Below, in pieces: positions 36,513-44,170 of a stretch of 64,000 nucleotides of DNA (positions within the stretch are counted from its first letter, which is position 1; every line of letters begins with the position of its first letter). Position numbers and translations under genes: made by a program. Location: the NCBI GenBank assembly GCA_002295635.1, contig DBHK01000015.1:124001-188000 (forward strand). Reading direction: 5' to 3'. A model generated the notes under the pieces. That model saw only the letters and a program-made list of their open reading frames with translations, was not told the origin of the DNA and searched no databases. Source of the stretch: UBA830 sp002295635. Lineage in GTDB: Bacteria; Pseudomonadota; Alphaproteobacteria; MPNO01; UBA830.

Positions 36513-36916
36513 TTGGCACGCATTAATCCCGAGATTTCCAATTTAAATCAACCTGTTTGACAAAGGACCGGCTGATCAAATCTACGAAGACAAAAAACGG
36601 CAAAGTGACCGAGAGCGCTTGCGGGTCAAAATTAGGAGAAGAATTCTCTCACTTTTTCTTTATCTTATTTTCCTCAGTCTTGAAGATTTAAATTTGTTAG
36701 GCAAACAAAAGGAATCAAATTTCGCGATGTAGGGCGCTACAGTTAGCATTCATTTCGTTAAGGCCGCCGGCATATTAGAATGCTGAAGTTCATTTTCAGA
36801 TTCAAAGACAAAAAAAAAATATCTATCCGGCAAATTTTTTTTCTATTGGTTGGAAATCTCTTTTATCGCGACAATCGTATAAAGCAAGTGCTTTTGGAGA
36901 AAAGGGAAGAAAACTC
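36513..36916 (+). other. AT-rich leader region of the proteorhodopsin operon
   Basis: About 400 bases, clearly richer in A and T than the neighbouring genes. A TTGACA occurs at 36557-36562, with no good -10 at the right distance. CGTATAAAG near 36878 could be a -10 closer to the gene. The leader ends in AAGGGAAG before the ATG at 36917. No ORF is convincing. Confidence 0.4.
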
Positions 36917-37633
36917 ATGGACAAATCATTACTCTTAAACCCGTCAGATTACGTCGGGGTCACTTTCTGGATCATTTCAGCAGCGATGGTTGCTGCAACA
37001 TTCTTCTTCTGGGTAGAACGCGATCGCGCTGTCGGGAAATGGAAAACTTCTTTGACTGTTGCGGCGATGGTCACGGGTATTGCCGCAATCCACTATTTTT
37101 ACATGCGAGAAGTTTGGGTTGGAACAAATGAGAGCCCAACAGTCTTTCGCTATGTCGACTGGCTTTTAACTGTCCCACTCCAAATCGTGGAATTTTATCT
37201 AATTTTGGCCGCGATGACGGCAGTTGCTGCCGGCCTGTTCTGGCGCCTTTTAGTTGCGTCTATAGTGATGCTGGTTGCGGGATACCTCGGGGAGGTCAAT
37301 TCTGCCAATCCATCAGCTCTTTGGATCTGTTTCGTGATCGGAATGGCTGGGTGGCTTTACATCCTCTATGAGATCTTTGCCGGTGAGGCAAGTAAGATTA
37401 GTGCCGCGGAGGGTACCGAGGCCGGACAAAAGGCTTTCAACGCATTGAGAATAATTGTAACCGTAGGCTGGGCTATCTATCCACTCGGTTACCTTTGGGG
37501 GTACGCTGGTGGTGGAGATGCGGCAGCGCTCAATATCATCTACAATCTTGCGGACTTTGTTAACAAGATAGCATTTGGTGTCGTGATATGGGCAGCGGCT
37601 ACTTCGACTACTTCTACTAAGTCAGCGTCCTAA
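36917..37633 (+). CDS. Proteorhodopsin, light-driven proton pump, predicted blue-absorbing
   Basis: Seven-helix retinal protein of 238 residues in the inner membrane. Helix C reads RYVDWLLTVPLQIVEFYLIL: D81 is the proton acceptor, T85 follows and E92 is the proton donor, the DTE signature of proton-pumping proteorhodopsins. Q89 occupies the spectral tuning site (position 105 in the standard numbering), where Gln gives blue and Leu green absorption. H59 (AAIHYFYM) matches the His paired with the acceptor. The retinal Schiff-base lysine is K217 in DFVNKIAFG. It heads the crtE-crtI-crtB-crtY-blh cluster, which makes its retinal. Confidence 0.97.
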   Translation: MDKSLLLNPSDYVGVTFWIISAAMVAATFFFWVERDRAVGKWKTSLTVAAMVTGIAAIHYFYMREVWVGTNESPTVFRYVDWLLTVPLQIVEFYLILAAMTAVAAGLFWRLLVASIVMLVAGYLGEVNSANPSALWICFVIGMAGWLYILYEIFAGEASKISAAEGTEAGQKAFNALRIIVTVGWAIYPLGYLWGYAGGGDAAALNIIYNLADFVNKIAFGVVIWAAATSTTSTKSAS

Positions 37634-37648
37634 TTAACTTTGCAGTCG

Positions 37649-37680
37649 GCGGCGTGTTCCGAAACGTGTGGACACGCCGC
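37649..37680 (+). other. Strong hairpin between proteorhodopsin and crtE
   Basis: GCGGCGTGTTCC pairs with GGACACGCCGC (11 pairs with one bulged T) around a nine-base loop GAAACGTGT, 16 bases after the proteorhodopsin stop. No U tract follows, so it is not a classic terminator. It could protect the abundant opsin mRNA from 3' decay or limit read-through into the carotenoid genes. Confidence 0.7.
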
Positions 37681-37693
37681 TGACTCATTATTT

Positions 37694-37709
37694 AAGGGAG
37701 ATTGACGTG
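37694..37709 (+). promoter_or_regulatory. Shine-Dalgarno AAGGGAG deciding the crtE start
   Basis: AAGGGAG (37694-37700) lies six bases before GTG 37707. An upstream in-frame GTG at 37668 lies inside the hairpin and has no ribosome site, so 37707 is preferred. Confidence 0.75.
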
Positions 37710-38741
37710 CTTAGGCTTGCGGATAATGCATCGTCTCTAGCAACTCAACCTGTTTGCGGGCCACCTCCCAACGACGTCGGTCCGATTTTAAAGAACGCGA
37801 TAAATGACGTCCTGCCGGCGCGCGGCTCACCTTTATTTGATGCGGCGCATTTCCATTTTCAGAACTACGGTAAGTTATTGAGAGGAAAGACCGCTCTGGA
37901 TCTAGGTAAGGTGGTTGGTCTGGAACGGTCGAGAGCAATTGACTGGGCCGTTGCAGTCGAATTGATGCATAACGCATCTCTCGTTCACGATGACATTTGC
38001 GATGACGACAAATTTCGTCGAGACAGGACCTCTATTATGGCGAATTTCGGTACGCCACTGGCTGTGTGTTTTGGAGATTGGTTGGTAGCAAGAAGTTTTG
38101 AATCTGCTTTGTCGGCAATTGGAAGCAATGCAAGCATTTCTGCAATTTCCCTCCTAGCCTCTGCGATGCGAAGATTGTCCGAGGGAGAGGCTTCAGAATT
38201 TTCGGGAGTGCCAGCGCTAGATTGGGATTTTTATGAGAGGATTGTATTGCAGAAGACGGTGCCTTTAATCTTGGCACCCATAGAAGGACCTCTCGTGTTG
38301 ACAGGGCGTGAAGAAGCTCTGGCGGCTGTTCGGGAGGCCATGGAAGCACTTGGTATAGCTTATCAAATATCGAATGATATGCTGGATGTTATGAATAAAG
38401 ATGGGCGAAATACTGGTTTTAATGATCTTCGAAAAGGGGCGCCGAATGCAGTTTCGGTGTGCTTTAGAGATCTACTGGACAAAGAAGAGCGTATCGATTT
38501 TGACGACTGGATGAGCGGTCTTTCAGATCGGTCAACAGAGCAATGGATTACTCTTTTTTCTTCCAGCAATGCGCTCGAGGCTTGCTCTAAAAAGCTGGAA
38601 ACAAAACTGGAGGATTTCCGTTACAATTGCGCAGTGCTTCCCGACTATCTAATGGCCGCGCTCGAGCCCATGGTGGGATATCTTGAAGGCCTAACATCTT
38701 CTACGACTGCCCGAGCTAAGCTAGAGCTCGAATTAAACTGA
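37707..38741 (+). CDS. crtE: Geranylgeranyl diphosphate synthase (CrtE)
   Basis: Trans-prenyltransferase of 344 residues making the C20 precursor of carotenoids from IPP and FPP. The first aspartate-rich motif is LVHDDICDDDKFRRDR (DDxxD-type); the second is YQISNDMLD, with Asn in place of the first Asp. The KLLRGKTALDLG segment near residue 55 is the usual IPP-binding lysine-arginine region. Although divergent in the second motif, its position between the opsin and crtI supports the CrtE role. The stop overlaps the likely crtI start (CTGA). Confidence 0.88.
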   Translation: MLRLADNASSLATQPVCGPPPNDVGPILKNAINDVLPARGSPLFDAAHFHFQNYGKLLRGKTALDLGKVVGLERSRAIDWAVAVELMHNASLVHDDICDDDKFRRDRTSIMANFGTPLAVCFGDWLVARSFESALSAIGSNASISAISLLASAMRRLSEGEASEFSGVPALDWDFYERIVLQKTVPLILAPIEGPLVLTGREEALAAVREAMEALGIAYQISNDMLDVMNKDGRNTGFNDLRKGAPNAVSVCFRDLLDKEERIDFDDWMSGLSDRSTEQWITLFSSSNALEACSKKLETKLEDFRYNCAVLPDYLMAALEPMVGYLEGLTSSTTARAKLELELN

Positions 38742-40261
38742 TCTCCTCTGAACATAAACACCCTCCTCATGCTTTAATTATAGGTGGCGGTTTTGGAGGC
38801 ATCGCTGCCGCGTTACGTTGCAGGCGTCTTGGGGCCAACGTCACATTGGTTGAACGACTGAACCAGTTAGGTGGAAGAGCGCAGGTTTTCGAAATTGACG
38901 GGTTCAGACATGACGCTGGCCCGACGGTGATTACGGCACCGTTTCTGTTTGAAGAATTATTTCAATTATTCAATGAAAACATATCTGATCATCTAACCTT
39001 CGTGCCTATAGATCCATGGTATCGATACTATTTCGACGATGGCAGAATTTTTGATTACGGGCGTGACATGGACACGCTAAAAGGAGAACTTGCAAAGTTC
39101 AATCCCTCAGATGTTTCGGGTTATGAGAATTTGCTGGCAGCGTCGAAAAGTATTTTTGATGTTGGCTTCAGTAAATTAGCCCACCAGCCTTTTACGAACT
39201 TTGGCAAAATGATTGCTCAAGTCCCGGCGCTATTACGATTGCGAGCGGATCGAACAGTTAGTCAATTGGTAAACCGGCATATTTCTGATCCGATGTTGCG
39301 TCGGGCGTTTTCCATCCAGCCGTTGCTGGTGGGCGGTAACCCATTTTCTACAACATCTATTTACTCGTTAATTCATTACCTGGAGCGGAAGTGGGGAGTT
39401 TTCTTTTGCTTGGGTGGCACCGGCGCTTTGGTTGCCGCTCTAACTGATTTAATGCAGCGACAGGGTATTAAGATTTTAACCGGTATGGATGTTGAGCAGA
39501 TAGAATTGACTGACGGAAAAGCTACCTCCGTTACTTTGGGAGATGGAATTAAAATCCCCGTGGACAACGTTATTTGCAACGCTGATCCACCAATGGTCTA
39601 TAAAGAGTTGCTGAAGAAACGTGGCCTTTTCAATTTTCGGCCCAAGCGCCCGTTTCCGGAAGTTCTGACTAAATATTCTATGGGTCTTTACGTGCTCTAT
39701 TTCGGTACCGACCGAAAGTATCCTGATGTAGCCCATCACACTATTTGGCTGGGCAAGAGATTTAAGGGCCTCCTTAAAGATATATTCGATAAAGGAATTC
39801 TCTCTGAAGATTTTTCACTTTATATCCATCGCCCAACAGCGACCGACGAAACTTTCGCACCGCCCGGCTGCGACAGCTTTTATGTCCTTTGTCCAGTTCC
39901 CAACTTAAAGTCAAAAATAAATTGGCTAGTAGAAAGCAAGTCGTTGCGGGATCGCATTGTCTCAGCGCTTTCGAAGACAATTTTGCCTGATCTAGAAAAT
40001 CAGATTACGGCAGAGTTCTGGATGGATCCGACAGACTTTCGTAATGATTATCGCGCCCGGCATGGGGCGGGATTCTCCATAGCACCTATCTTCCGCCAAT
40101 CGGCTTGGTTTCGCTATCGGAACCGTGACCCTCATATCGAAAACCTTTATTTTGTTGGAGCTGGTACTCACCCGGGCGCTGGTCTTCCGGGCGTTATCAG
40201 CTCGGCAAAAGTCGTTGAGACATTGTTAAAAGAGAACCTCTCCAAAGATAGTAGGAAATAA
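38738..40261 (+). CDS. crtI: Phytoene desaturase (CrtI), probable CTG or other non-canonical start
   Basis: FAD-dependent desaturase of about 507 residues converting phytoene to lycopene. The Rossmann motif ALIIGGGFGGIAAALRCRRL, then VTLVERLNQLGGRAQVFEID, and the C-terminal GAGTHPGAGLPGVISSAKVV are diagnostic. The frame is closed by TAA at 38717, and no ATG, GTG or TTG occurs in frame until 38846, which would delete the FAD motif. CTG at 38738 overlaps the crtE stop as CTGA, like a coupled ATGA junction; ATT 38732 and ATC 38741 are alternatives. The crtB frame starts directly after the stop. Confidence 0.9.
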   Translation: MISSEHKHPPHALIIGGGFGGIAAALRCRRLGANVTLVERLNQLGGRAQVFEIDGFRHDAGPTVITAPFLFEELFQLFNENISDHLTFVPIDPWYRYYFDDGRIFDYGRDMDTLKGELAKFNPSDVSGYENLLAASKSIFDVGFSKLAHQPFTNFGKMIAQVPALLRLRADRTVSQLVNRHISDPMLRRAFSIQPLLVGGNPFSTTSIYSLIHYLERKWGVFFCLGGTGALVAALTDLMQRQGIKILTGMDVEQIELTDGKATSVTLGDGIKIPVDNVICNADPPMVYKELLKKRGLFNFRPKRPFPEVLTKYSMGLYVLYFGTDRKYPDVAHHTIWLGKRFKGLLKDIFDKGILSEDFSLYIHRPTATDETFAPPGCDSFYVLCPVPNLKSKINWLVESKSLRDRIVSALSKTILPDLENQITAEFWMDPTDFRNDYRARHGAGFSIAPIFRQSAWFRYRNRDPHIENLYFVGAGTHPGAGLPGVISSAKVVETLLKENLSKDSRK

Positions 40262-41227
40262 GTGAGGGTAATCGTGGGTGCAAGTCGATCGAGAGATTTG
40301 TCATCAGAAAAAGAAGCAGAGAGATTACTGCGCGAGAATGGAAAATCATTCTATTGGGCACGACGGTTCCTCGGTAAAACCGCGGCCCGTAGAGCAACAC
40401 TATTATACGCATTCTGTCGCTTCCTTGACGATATAGCGGACGGTGATCGGCCTGATGGTCCGGAGATTTTGAAGAGAGTAGATGAGGAGCTGTGCCGCGG
40501 CGCAAGTACGGCTACTCAAGAACTTATACCGGAAGTAGAGATTTTCCTATGCTTATGCGAAGAAGTGGGGATACCAATAACGGCGGCACGAGATCTCGTC
40601 GCGGGGCTTATTTTTGACCAGGGAACTGTCGCGATCAGAGATGAAGAAGAATTAGTCAAATACTGCTATCAAGTGGCGGGTACAGTGGGTTTGATGATGG
40701 CGCCGATTTTGGGTCGTACGGATAGCAGAGCAGACGCTTTTGCCGTCGACTTGGGCATTGCTATGCAACTGACGAATATCGCGCGCGACGTAGCGGAAGA
40801 CGCGCTTTTAAACCGGTGCTACTTACCCTCAAGCTGGCGCGGGCCATTCACACCTGCTGATATTAGTGAGGGCATTCAAAACCCAGATGCGATATGCCGA
40901 AAGAGTGTTGCTGATGCGGTTTCTAATACCATTGAGCTTGCTGAGAATTATTACGCTTCGGGGCTGGCCGGTCTGACTTATCTACCGCTACAAAATAACA
41001 TCGCCATTGGCATAGCGGCTTTTGTATATCGAGCTATTGGGAAAAGATTAAAGCAGAAGGGAGGCGCTTGGTGGCTTGGGAGAGAAATCGTTGGGCCCGG
41101 TGGTAAGTTACTTGCTTCTGCGACCAGCTTACCCCGTTTGATGAGAGTTTATCGAGAGATGCCAACACACGATTTAAACCTCCACAGACCACTGCAGTCC
41201 ACAGGGCATATCAATGCTAACTGGTGA
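40262..41227 (+). CDS. crtB: Phytoene synthase (CrtB)
   Basis: Squalene/phytoene synthase of 321 residues condensing two GGPP into phytoene. Aspartate motifs are FCRFLDDIADGD (near residue 58) and TNIARDVAEDAL; YCYQVAGTVGLMMAPILG matches the family's central helix. The GTG at 40262 follows the crtI stop directly; another GTG at 40274, six bases after GAGGGT, is equally possible. The end overlaps crtY by 14 bases. Confidence 0.95.
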   Translation: MRVIVGASRSRDLSSEKEAERLLRENGKSFYWARRFLGKTAARRATLLYAFCRFLDDIADGDRPDGPEILKRVDEELCRGASTATQELIPEVEIFLCLCEEVGIPITAARDLVAGLIFDQGTVAIRDEEELVKYCYQVAGTVGLMMAPILGRTDSRADAFAVDLGIAMQLTNIARDVAEDALLNRCYLPSSWRGPFTPADISEGIQNPDAICRKSVADAVSNTIELAENYYASGLAGLTYLPLQNNIAIGIAAFVYRAIGKRLKQKGGAWWLGREIVGPGGKLLASATSLPRLMRVYREMPTHDLNLHRPLQSTGHINANW

Positions 41228-42356
41228 TCAAAGTCTCGCATCAGCGACGATAGTAGGTGCCGGCTGCGCGGGTCTCTCAATGGCGTATAGACTGCAAACA
41301 CGTGGCATTCGCCCTTTAGTTGTCGTCGACCCCGGTGATCCGCGGCCAGATCATATATGGGCATATTGGGATGACGGCGGAGAGGATTTATCGTTAGCCC
41401 GAGATTTAACGGAGGGCCAATGGAAGAAATGGGAAATCGTTAACGAAAATGAACGGGTATGCCTTGAAGGAGATTATTTTTTTTATCGTGCAATATCTTC
41501 TGAGAGGTTCGAGGCCCACCTCGGGGGAAGCATGCCGCAGGTAGAGCGCGTTCAGACACGGGTTACCTCCGTCGACCGTAGTTCGGGGATCTATATTCTC
41601 AAGCTAGAGAGTGGAAAAGAGCTTCAATCAAAACATGTATTTGATAGCCGCCCCTTTATCGTTCCTAAGGGCGCATTCCTTCAACATTTCTTGGGCTGGA
41701 GGGTTCGTACTGATAAACCGACTTTTGATGAAAACATTGCGACCCTTATGGATTTTCGAGTTTCTCAAGAGGCAGGTATTCACTTTATTTATTTGCTACC
41801 CTTCAGTTCGACTGAGGCACTCGTTGAATCCACCGTATTCTCATTTAAGTCGCTCCCGGACAGTTGGTACGAAAGACAGATTAAAGATTATCTTTCGACT
41901 AAATATCCGAAATCAAGTTTAAAAACTGTCAGCTCTGAAAAGGGTATTATCCCACTAATTTCAGTCAGGGATGAACACTCTTTCGGAACGCCAATAGGTG
42001 TTAGAGCCGGGGCGTTGAGAGCGTCTAGTGGGTATGCATTTTCACAGATCCAGAGGCAGATTTTTCAAATACTTGACGAAAGCCGCATTGGTTCTTCCGG
42101 ATTTTATAAAATTCCGCGTCCGAAAGTAGGCTGCAATAAAATCGAAAGTTGGATGGACACAGTTTTGCTGCGAGTTCTGCAGGAGACACCCGAGAGTGCA
42201 TCGAGCATTTTTGTTCAGTTGGCGTCATCGCTCGACGGCGATAGTTTTGCTAGGTTTATGCGGGGCCACGGAGATTGGTTAGGGCGGTTGCGTCTTATGA
42301 AAAGCCTGCCATTGGCCCCTTTTTGGAAGTCTGCACTCCGTGGAGAAATTACGTGA
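41214..42356 (+). CDS. crtY: Lycopene beta-cyclase (CrtY)
   Basis: Membrane-associated flavoprotein-like cyclase of 380 residues that closes both ends of lycopene to give beta-carotene. The N-terminal nucleotide-binding motif is TIVGAGCAGLSMAYRLQTRG, followed by IWAYWDDGG. Mid-protein segments KHVFDSRPFIVPKGAFLQHF and the C-terminal SFARFMRGHGDWLGRLRLMK match CrtY-type cyclases. It overlaps crtB at its start and blh at its end (GTGA), so translation is coupled. Confidence 0.92.
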   Translation: MLTGDQSLASATIVGAGCAGLSMAYRLQTRGIRPLVVVDPGDPRPDHIWAYWDDGGEDLSLARDLTEGQWKKWEIVNENERVCLEGDYFFYRAISSERFEAHLGGSMPQVERVQTRVTSVDRSSGIYILKLESGKELQSKHVFDSRPFIVPKGAFLQHFLGWRVRTDKPTFDENIATLMDFRVSQEAGIHFIYLLPFSSTEALVESTVFSFKSLPDSWYERQIKDYLSTKYPKSSLKTVSSEKGIIPLISVRDEHSFGTPIGVRAGALRASSGYAFSQIQRQIFQILDESRIGSSGFYKIPRPKVGCNKIESWMDTVLLRVLQETPESASSIFVQLASSLDGDSFARFMRGHGDWLGRLRLMKSLPLAPFWKSALRGEIT

Positions 42357-43168
42357 GTTGGGAATATTCGTTGCCAATGTTTCTTATTATATTGGCCGGC
42401 TTTCCTCATGGTGCGGCTGATGGCGTGTTAATCTTTAGGTTTGCAAGGCAACGCAAGCTCTATTCTGCCGCAATTTTCGTCGCTTATATATTTGTTGCCG
42501 CGGTCACTGCAATAATCTGGTTTCTTCAACCTTGGATCGGGCTTGGCAGTTTTCTTTTATTGTCCATTTATCACTTTGGTCTATTAGATACGCTGAAAAG
42601 CAGGAATTCAGCATATAGAATACAGCGTATAATAGTTCTTGGTAGCCTTCCCATCATTACTATTAGCTTGGCGCACCCGGATGAAGTGACACGCATTTTT
42701 CAAATTATTTCGGGGAAAGGCGGCGCGTCGATAACATTGTCAATCCAGACTATATCTGTGATTTGGGGGATTCTTTTAATCTGGCTAATGATCTTTAAGC
42801 GAGCCATTCAGCTACGGATGATAGCGGAAATGACGGGTCTGACTGCGGCGTTAATCATTCTCCCTCCTATTTGGGGTTTCGCTTTTTATTTCTGTGTATT
42901 GCATAGCCCCCGGCACTTCAAAAAGATTTTTACGGTAGTCGCGCCCTTAAGACGAGAAGCGTGGTTTTCAATTGCTGCCCTAACATTTTGCAGCGCGGGG
43001 TTAGTGGTGGTTTTTCTCCAGTGGGCAGACACCAAAACTTTTGACGAAGGTATGATTCAGTCAACCTTCATTGTTTTGGCGGCCTTAACTACTCCCCACA
43101 TGCTCCTGATTGATGGCTACGGTGTTATAGAAAAACTACAATCAAAGTCTTCAGGAATGAAAAGGTAA
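42353..43168 (+). CDS. blh: Beta-carotene 15,15'-dioxygenase (Blh/Brp family)
   Basis: Integral membrane oxygenase of 271 residues that splits beta-carotene into two retinals for proteorhodopsin. Iron-binding histidines lie in AGFPHGAADGVL, LSIYHFGLLDT and VLHSPRHFKKIF, spread over several membrane helices as in Blh. The GTG start at 42353 overlaps the crtY stop (GTGA); the longer frame upstream is inside crtY. It is the last gene of the light-harvesting operon. Confidence 0.95.
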   Translation: MSWEYSLPMFLIILAGFPHGAADGVLIFRFARQRKLYSAAIFVAYIFVAAVTAIIWFLQPWIGLGSFLLLSIYHFGLLDTLKSRNSAYRIQRIIVLGSLPIITISLAHPDEVTRIFQIISGKGGASITLSIQTISVIWGILLIWLMIFKRAIQLRMIAEMTGLTAALIILPPIWGFAFYFCVLHSPRHFKKIFTVVAPLRREAWFSIAALTFCSAGLVVVFLQWADTKTFDEGMIQSTFIVLAALTTPHMLLIDGYGVIEKLQSKSSGMKR

Positions 43169-43352
43169 TCGATCGTAGTTGAGAGAAAAAATTCTGATTC
43201 CAACAGCTAACAAAGATACTCACAATAGACGTTGGAAGTATTATCCTCCCGACGAGATCAAAAAGGTCGGCTTTACCGATTGAGGAACAAGGTTACTACA
43301 CCTCATGAGATGAGCAAAGTTGATGAACGAAGCGACACCTCGGGTCTTCGAA
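43169..43352. other. Region downstream of blh with a weak 42-codon frame
   Basis: The interval after blh contains a TTG-started frame (43179-43307) whose product would end LPIEEQGYYTS. It has no ribosome site at a usable distance and no known domain, so it is only noted. No terminator with a clear U tract was found after blh. Confidence 0.3.
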
Positions 43353-43472
43353 TTAAGGTGCAGACGTTCCAAACAAATCGAATGTATTTTTCTCGAATTC
43401 ACAGTTCACCGCGAAGGCAGGTGCCGTAGCAAAAGCCAGCATCAAAACACCTAAAATAAGCAATTGCCTCAT
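43353..43472 (-). CDS. Small predicted secreted peptide (39 residues)
   Basis: A short frame with a textbook Sec signal peptide: MRQLLILGVLMLAFATAPAF with cleavage after AFA, leaving about 18 residues (VNCEFEKNTFDLFGTSAP). GAAGGG lies seven bases before the ATG. A terminator-like hairpin sits just upstream in its leader, so expression may be attenuated or may start from a promoter inside the gap. I recognise no family. The single Cys after the cleavage site is not in a lipobox. Confidence 0.45.
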   Translation of the reverse strand: MRQLLILGVLMLAFATAPAFAVNCEFEKNTFDLFGTSAP

Positions 43473-43495
43473 AAAAATACCCTTCACGTTTGTTT

Positions 43496-43519
43496 AAAAC
43501 GGATCACAAGCCTGATCCG
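43496..43519 (-). terminator. Terminator-like hairpin in the leader of the small secreted-peptide gene
   Basis: On the minus strand CGGATCA-GGCTTG-TGATCCG (seven-base stem) is followed by UUUU. It lies between the two minus-strand small ORFs and could end the upstream transcript or attenuate the downstream one. Confidence 0.5.
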
Positions 43520-43578
43520 CACAACTTTAAGGCCGTGGCCTTGACTTACATCTCGGGAGCGGGAAACGCGATTTCATA

Positions 43579-43683
43579 TCACATACACAGATCATCGTAA
43601 TATAGTGCGCATTTTCTTCGAAAGTTTGCGTCGTTTACAGCGATTTTAGGGACAAAGATTTTTTCAAACACTTTTTTTAACAT
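43579..43683 (-). CDS. Candidate 34-residue small protein
   Basis: Short frame beginning MLKKVFEKIFVPKIAV and ending ALYYDDLCM. AGAGG lies five bases before the ATG, which is the main support. The N-terminal part could form a basic amphipathic helix. No homologue is recognised; it may be chance. Confidence 0.25.
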   Translation of the reverse strand: MLKKVFEKIFVPKIAVNDANFRRKCALYYDDLCM

Positions 43684-43771
43684 CGCAACCTCTATAATTC
43701 TGAAAACATATACGAGGCAAGATCTCAAATGGATTATGTGACTACACCGCCCTATATGTCTCGAATTATAA

Positions 43772-44170
43772 ATGCCGATTAATCTTTCTCCGCCGGTACT
43801 CCGTTTGTCGGCATTCATATGTTTCGGCTTAGGAGTTTTTTCGCCAATAATAGACCTGCGAGAACTCGCGATTTTCTCCAAGCAATTTTCGATGTTGGAA
43901 GCCCCCTGGCAACTGCTAATAGAATAGCAGTACCTCGTCGGGCCTGTTTAGATTATATTTGCAGGAATATCCTCGTTTGGAAGATTGATAGCAACCGTGT
44001 ACGCTTCCGAAACAACCGTCGTGTTGTTCGTCGCATTAGAGGTAATGGTTATGAAGGCGTCGCGGATAGCAGACGCCACAACGGAAATTAGATTATGGTT
44101 TTTTGCCGCTAGTATTCCGCCAATTGCGCTGGCGACTTATATAGTAAAAAAGTCGACGATGATGGCTTAA
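43772..44170 (+). pseudogene. Decayed small membrane-protein gene (DUF4345-like) with two in-frame TAG codons
   Basis: One continuous frame of 132 codons from ATG 43772 to TAA 44168 is broken only by TAG at 43925-43927 and TAG at 43949-43951. Ignoring these, the product has hydrophobic stretches LSAFICFGLGVFSPIIDL, IIFAGISSFGRLIATVYA and LWFFAASIPPIALATYIV. The middle one, with its GR pair followed by a short turn and an LEVMVM helix, resembles the C-terminal part of DUF4345-type proteins. Two nonsense mutations with an otherwise open frame suggest recent decay. Its end overlaps the stop of the convergent FAH-family gene by four bases. Confidence 0.55.

Noticed and set aside
36213..36916. Prophage or integrative element around the AlpA-like gene
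   Set aside because: No integrase, direct repeats at a tRNA, or phage genes were found; tRNA-His at 33078 has no visible repeated 3' end nearby.
37668..37706. Longer crtE N-terminus starting at GTG 37668
   Set aside because: That GTG lies inside the hairpin without a ribosome site, whereas GTG 37707 has AAGGGAG at ideal spacing.
43819..44091. 90-codon + strand ORF rich in Arg
   Set aside because: It is a shifted frame over the decayed membrane-protein gene, whose own frame gives clear membrane helices.
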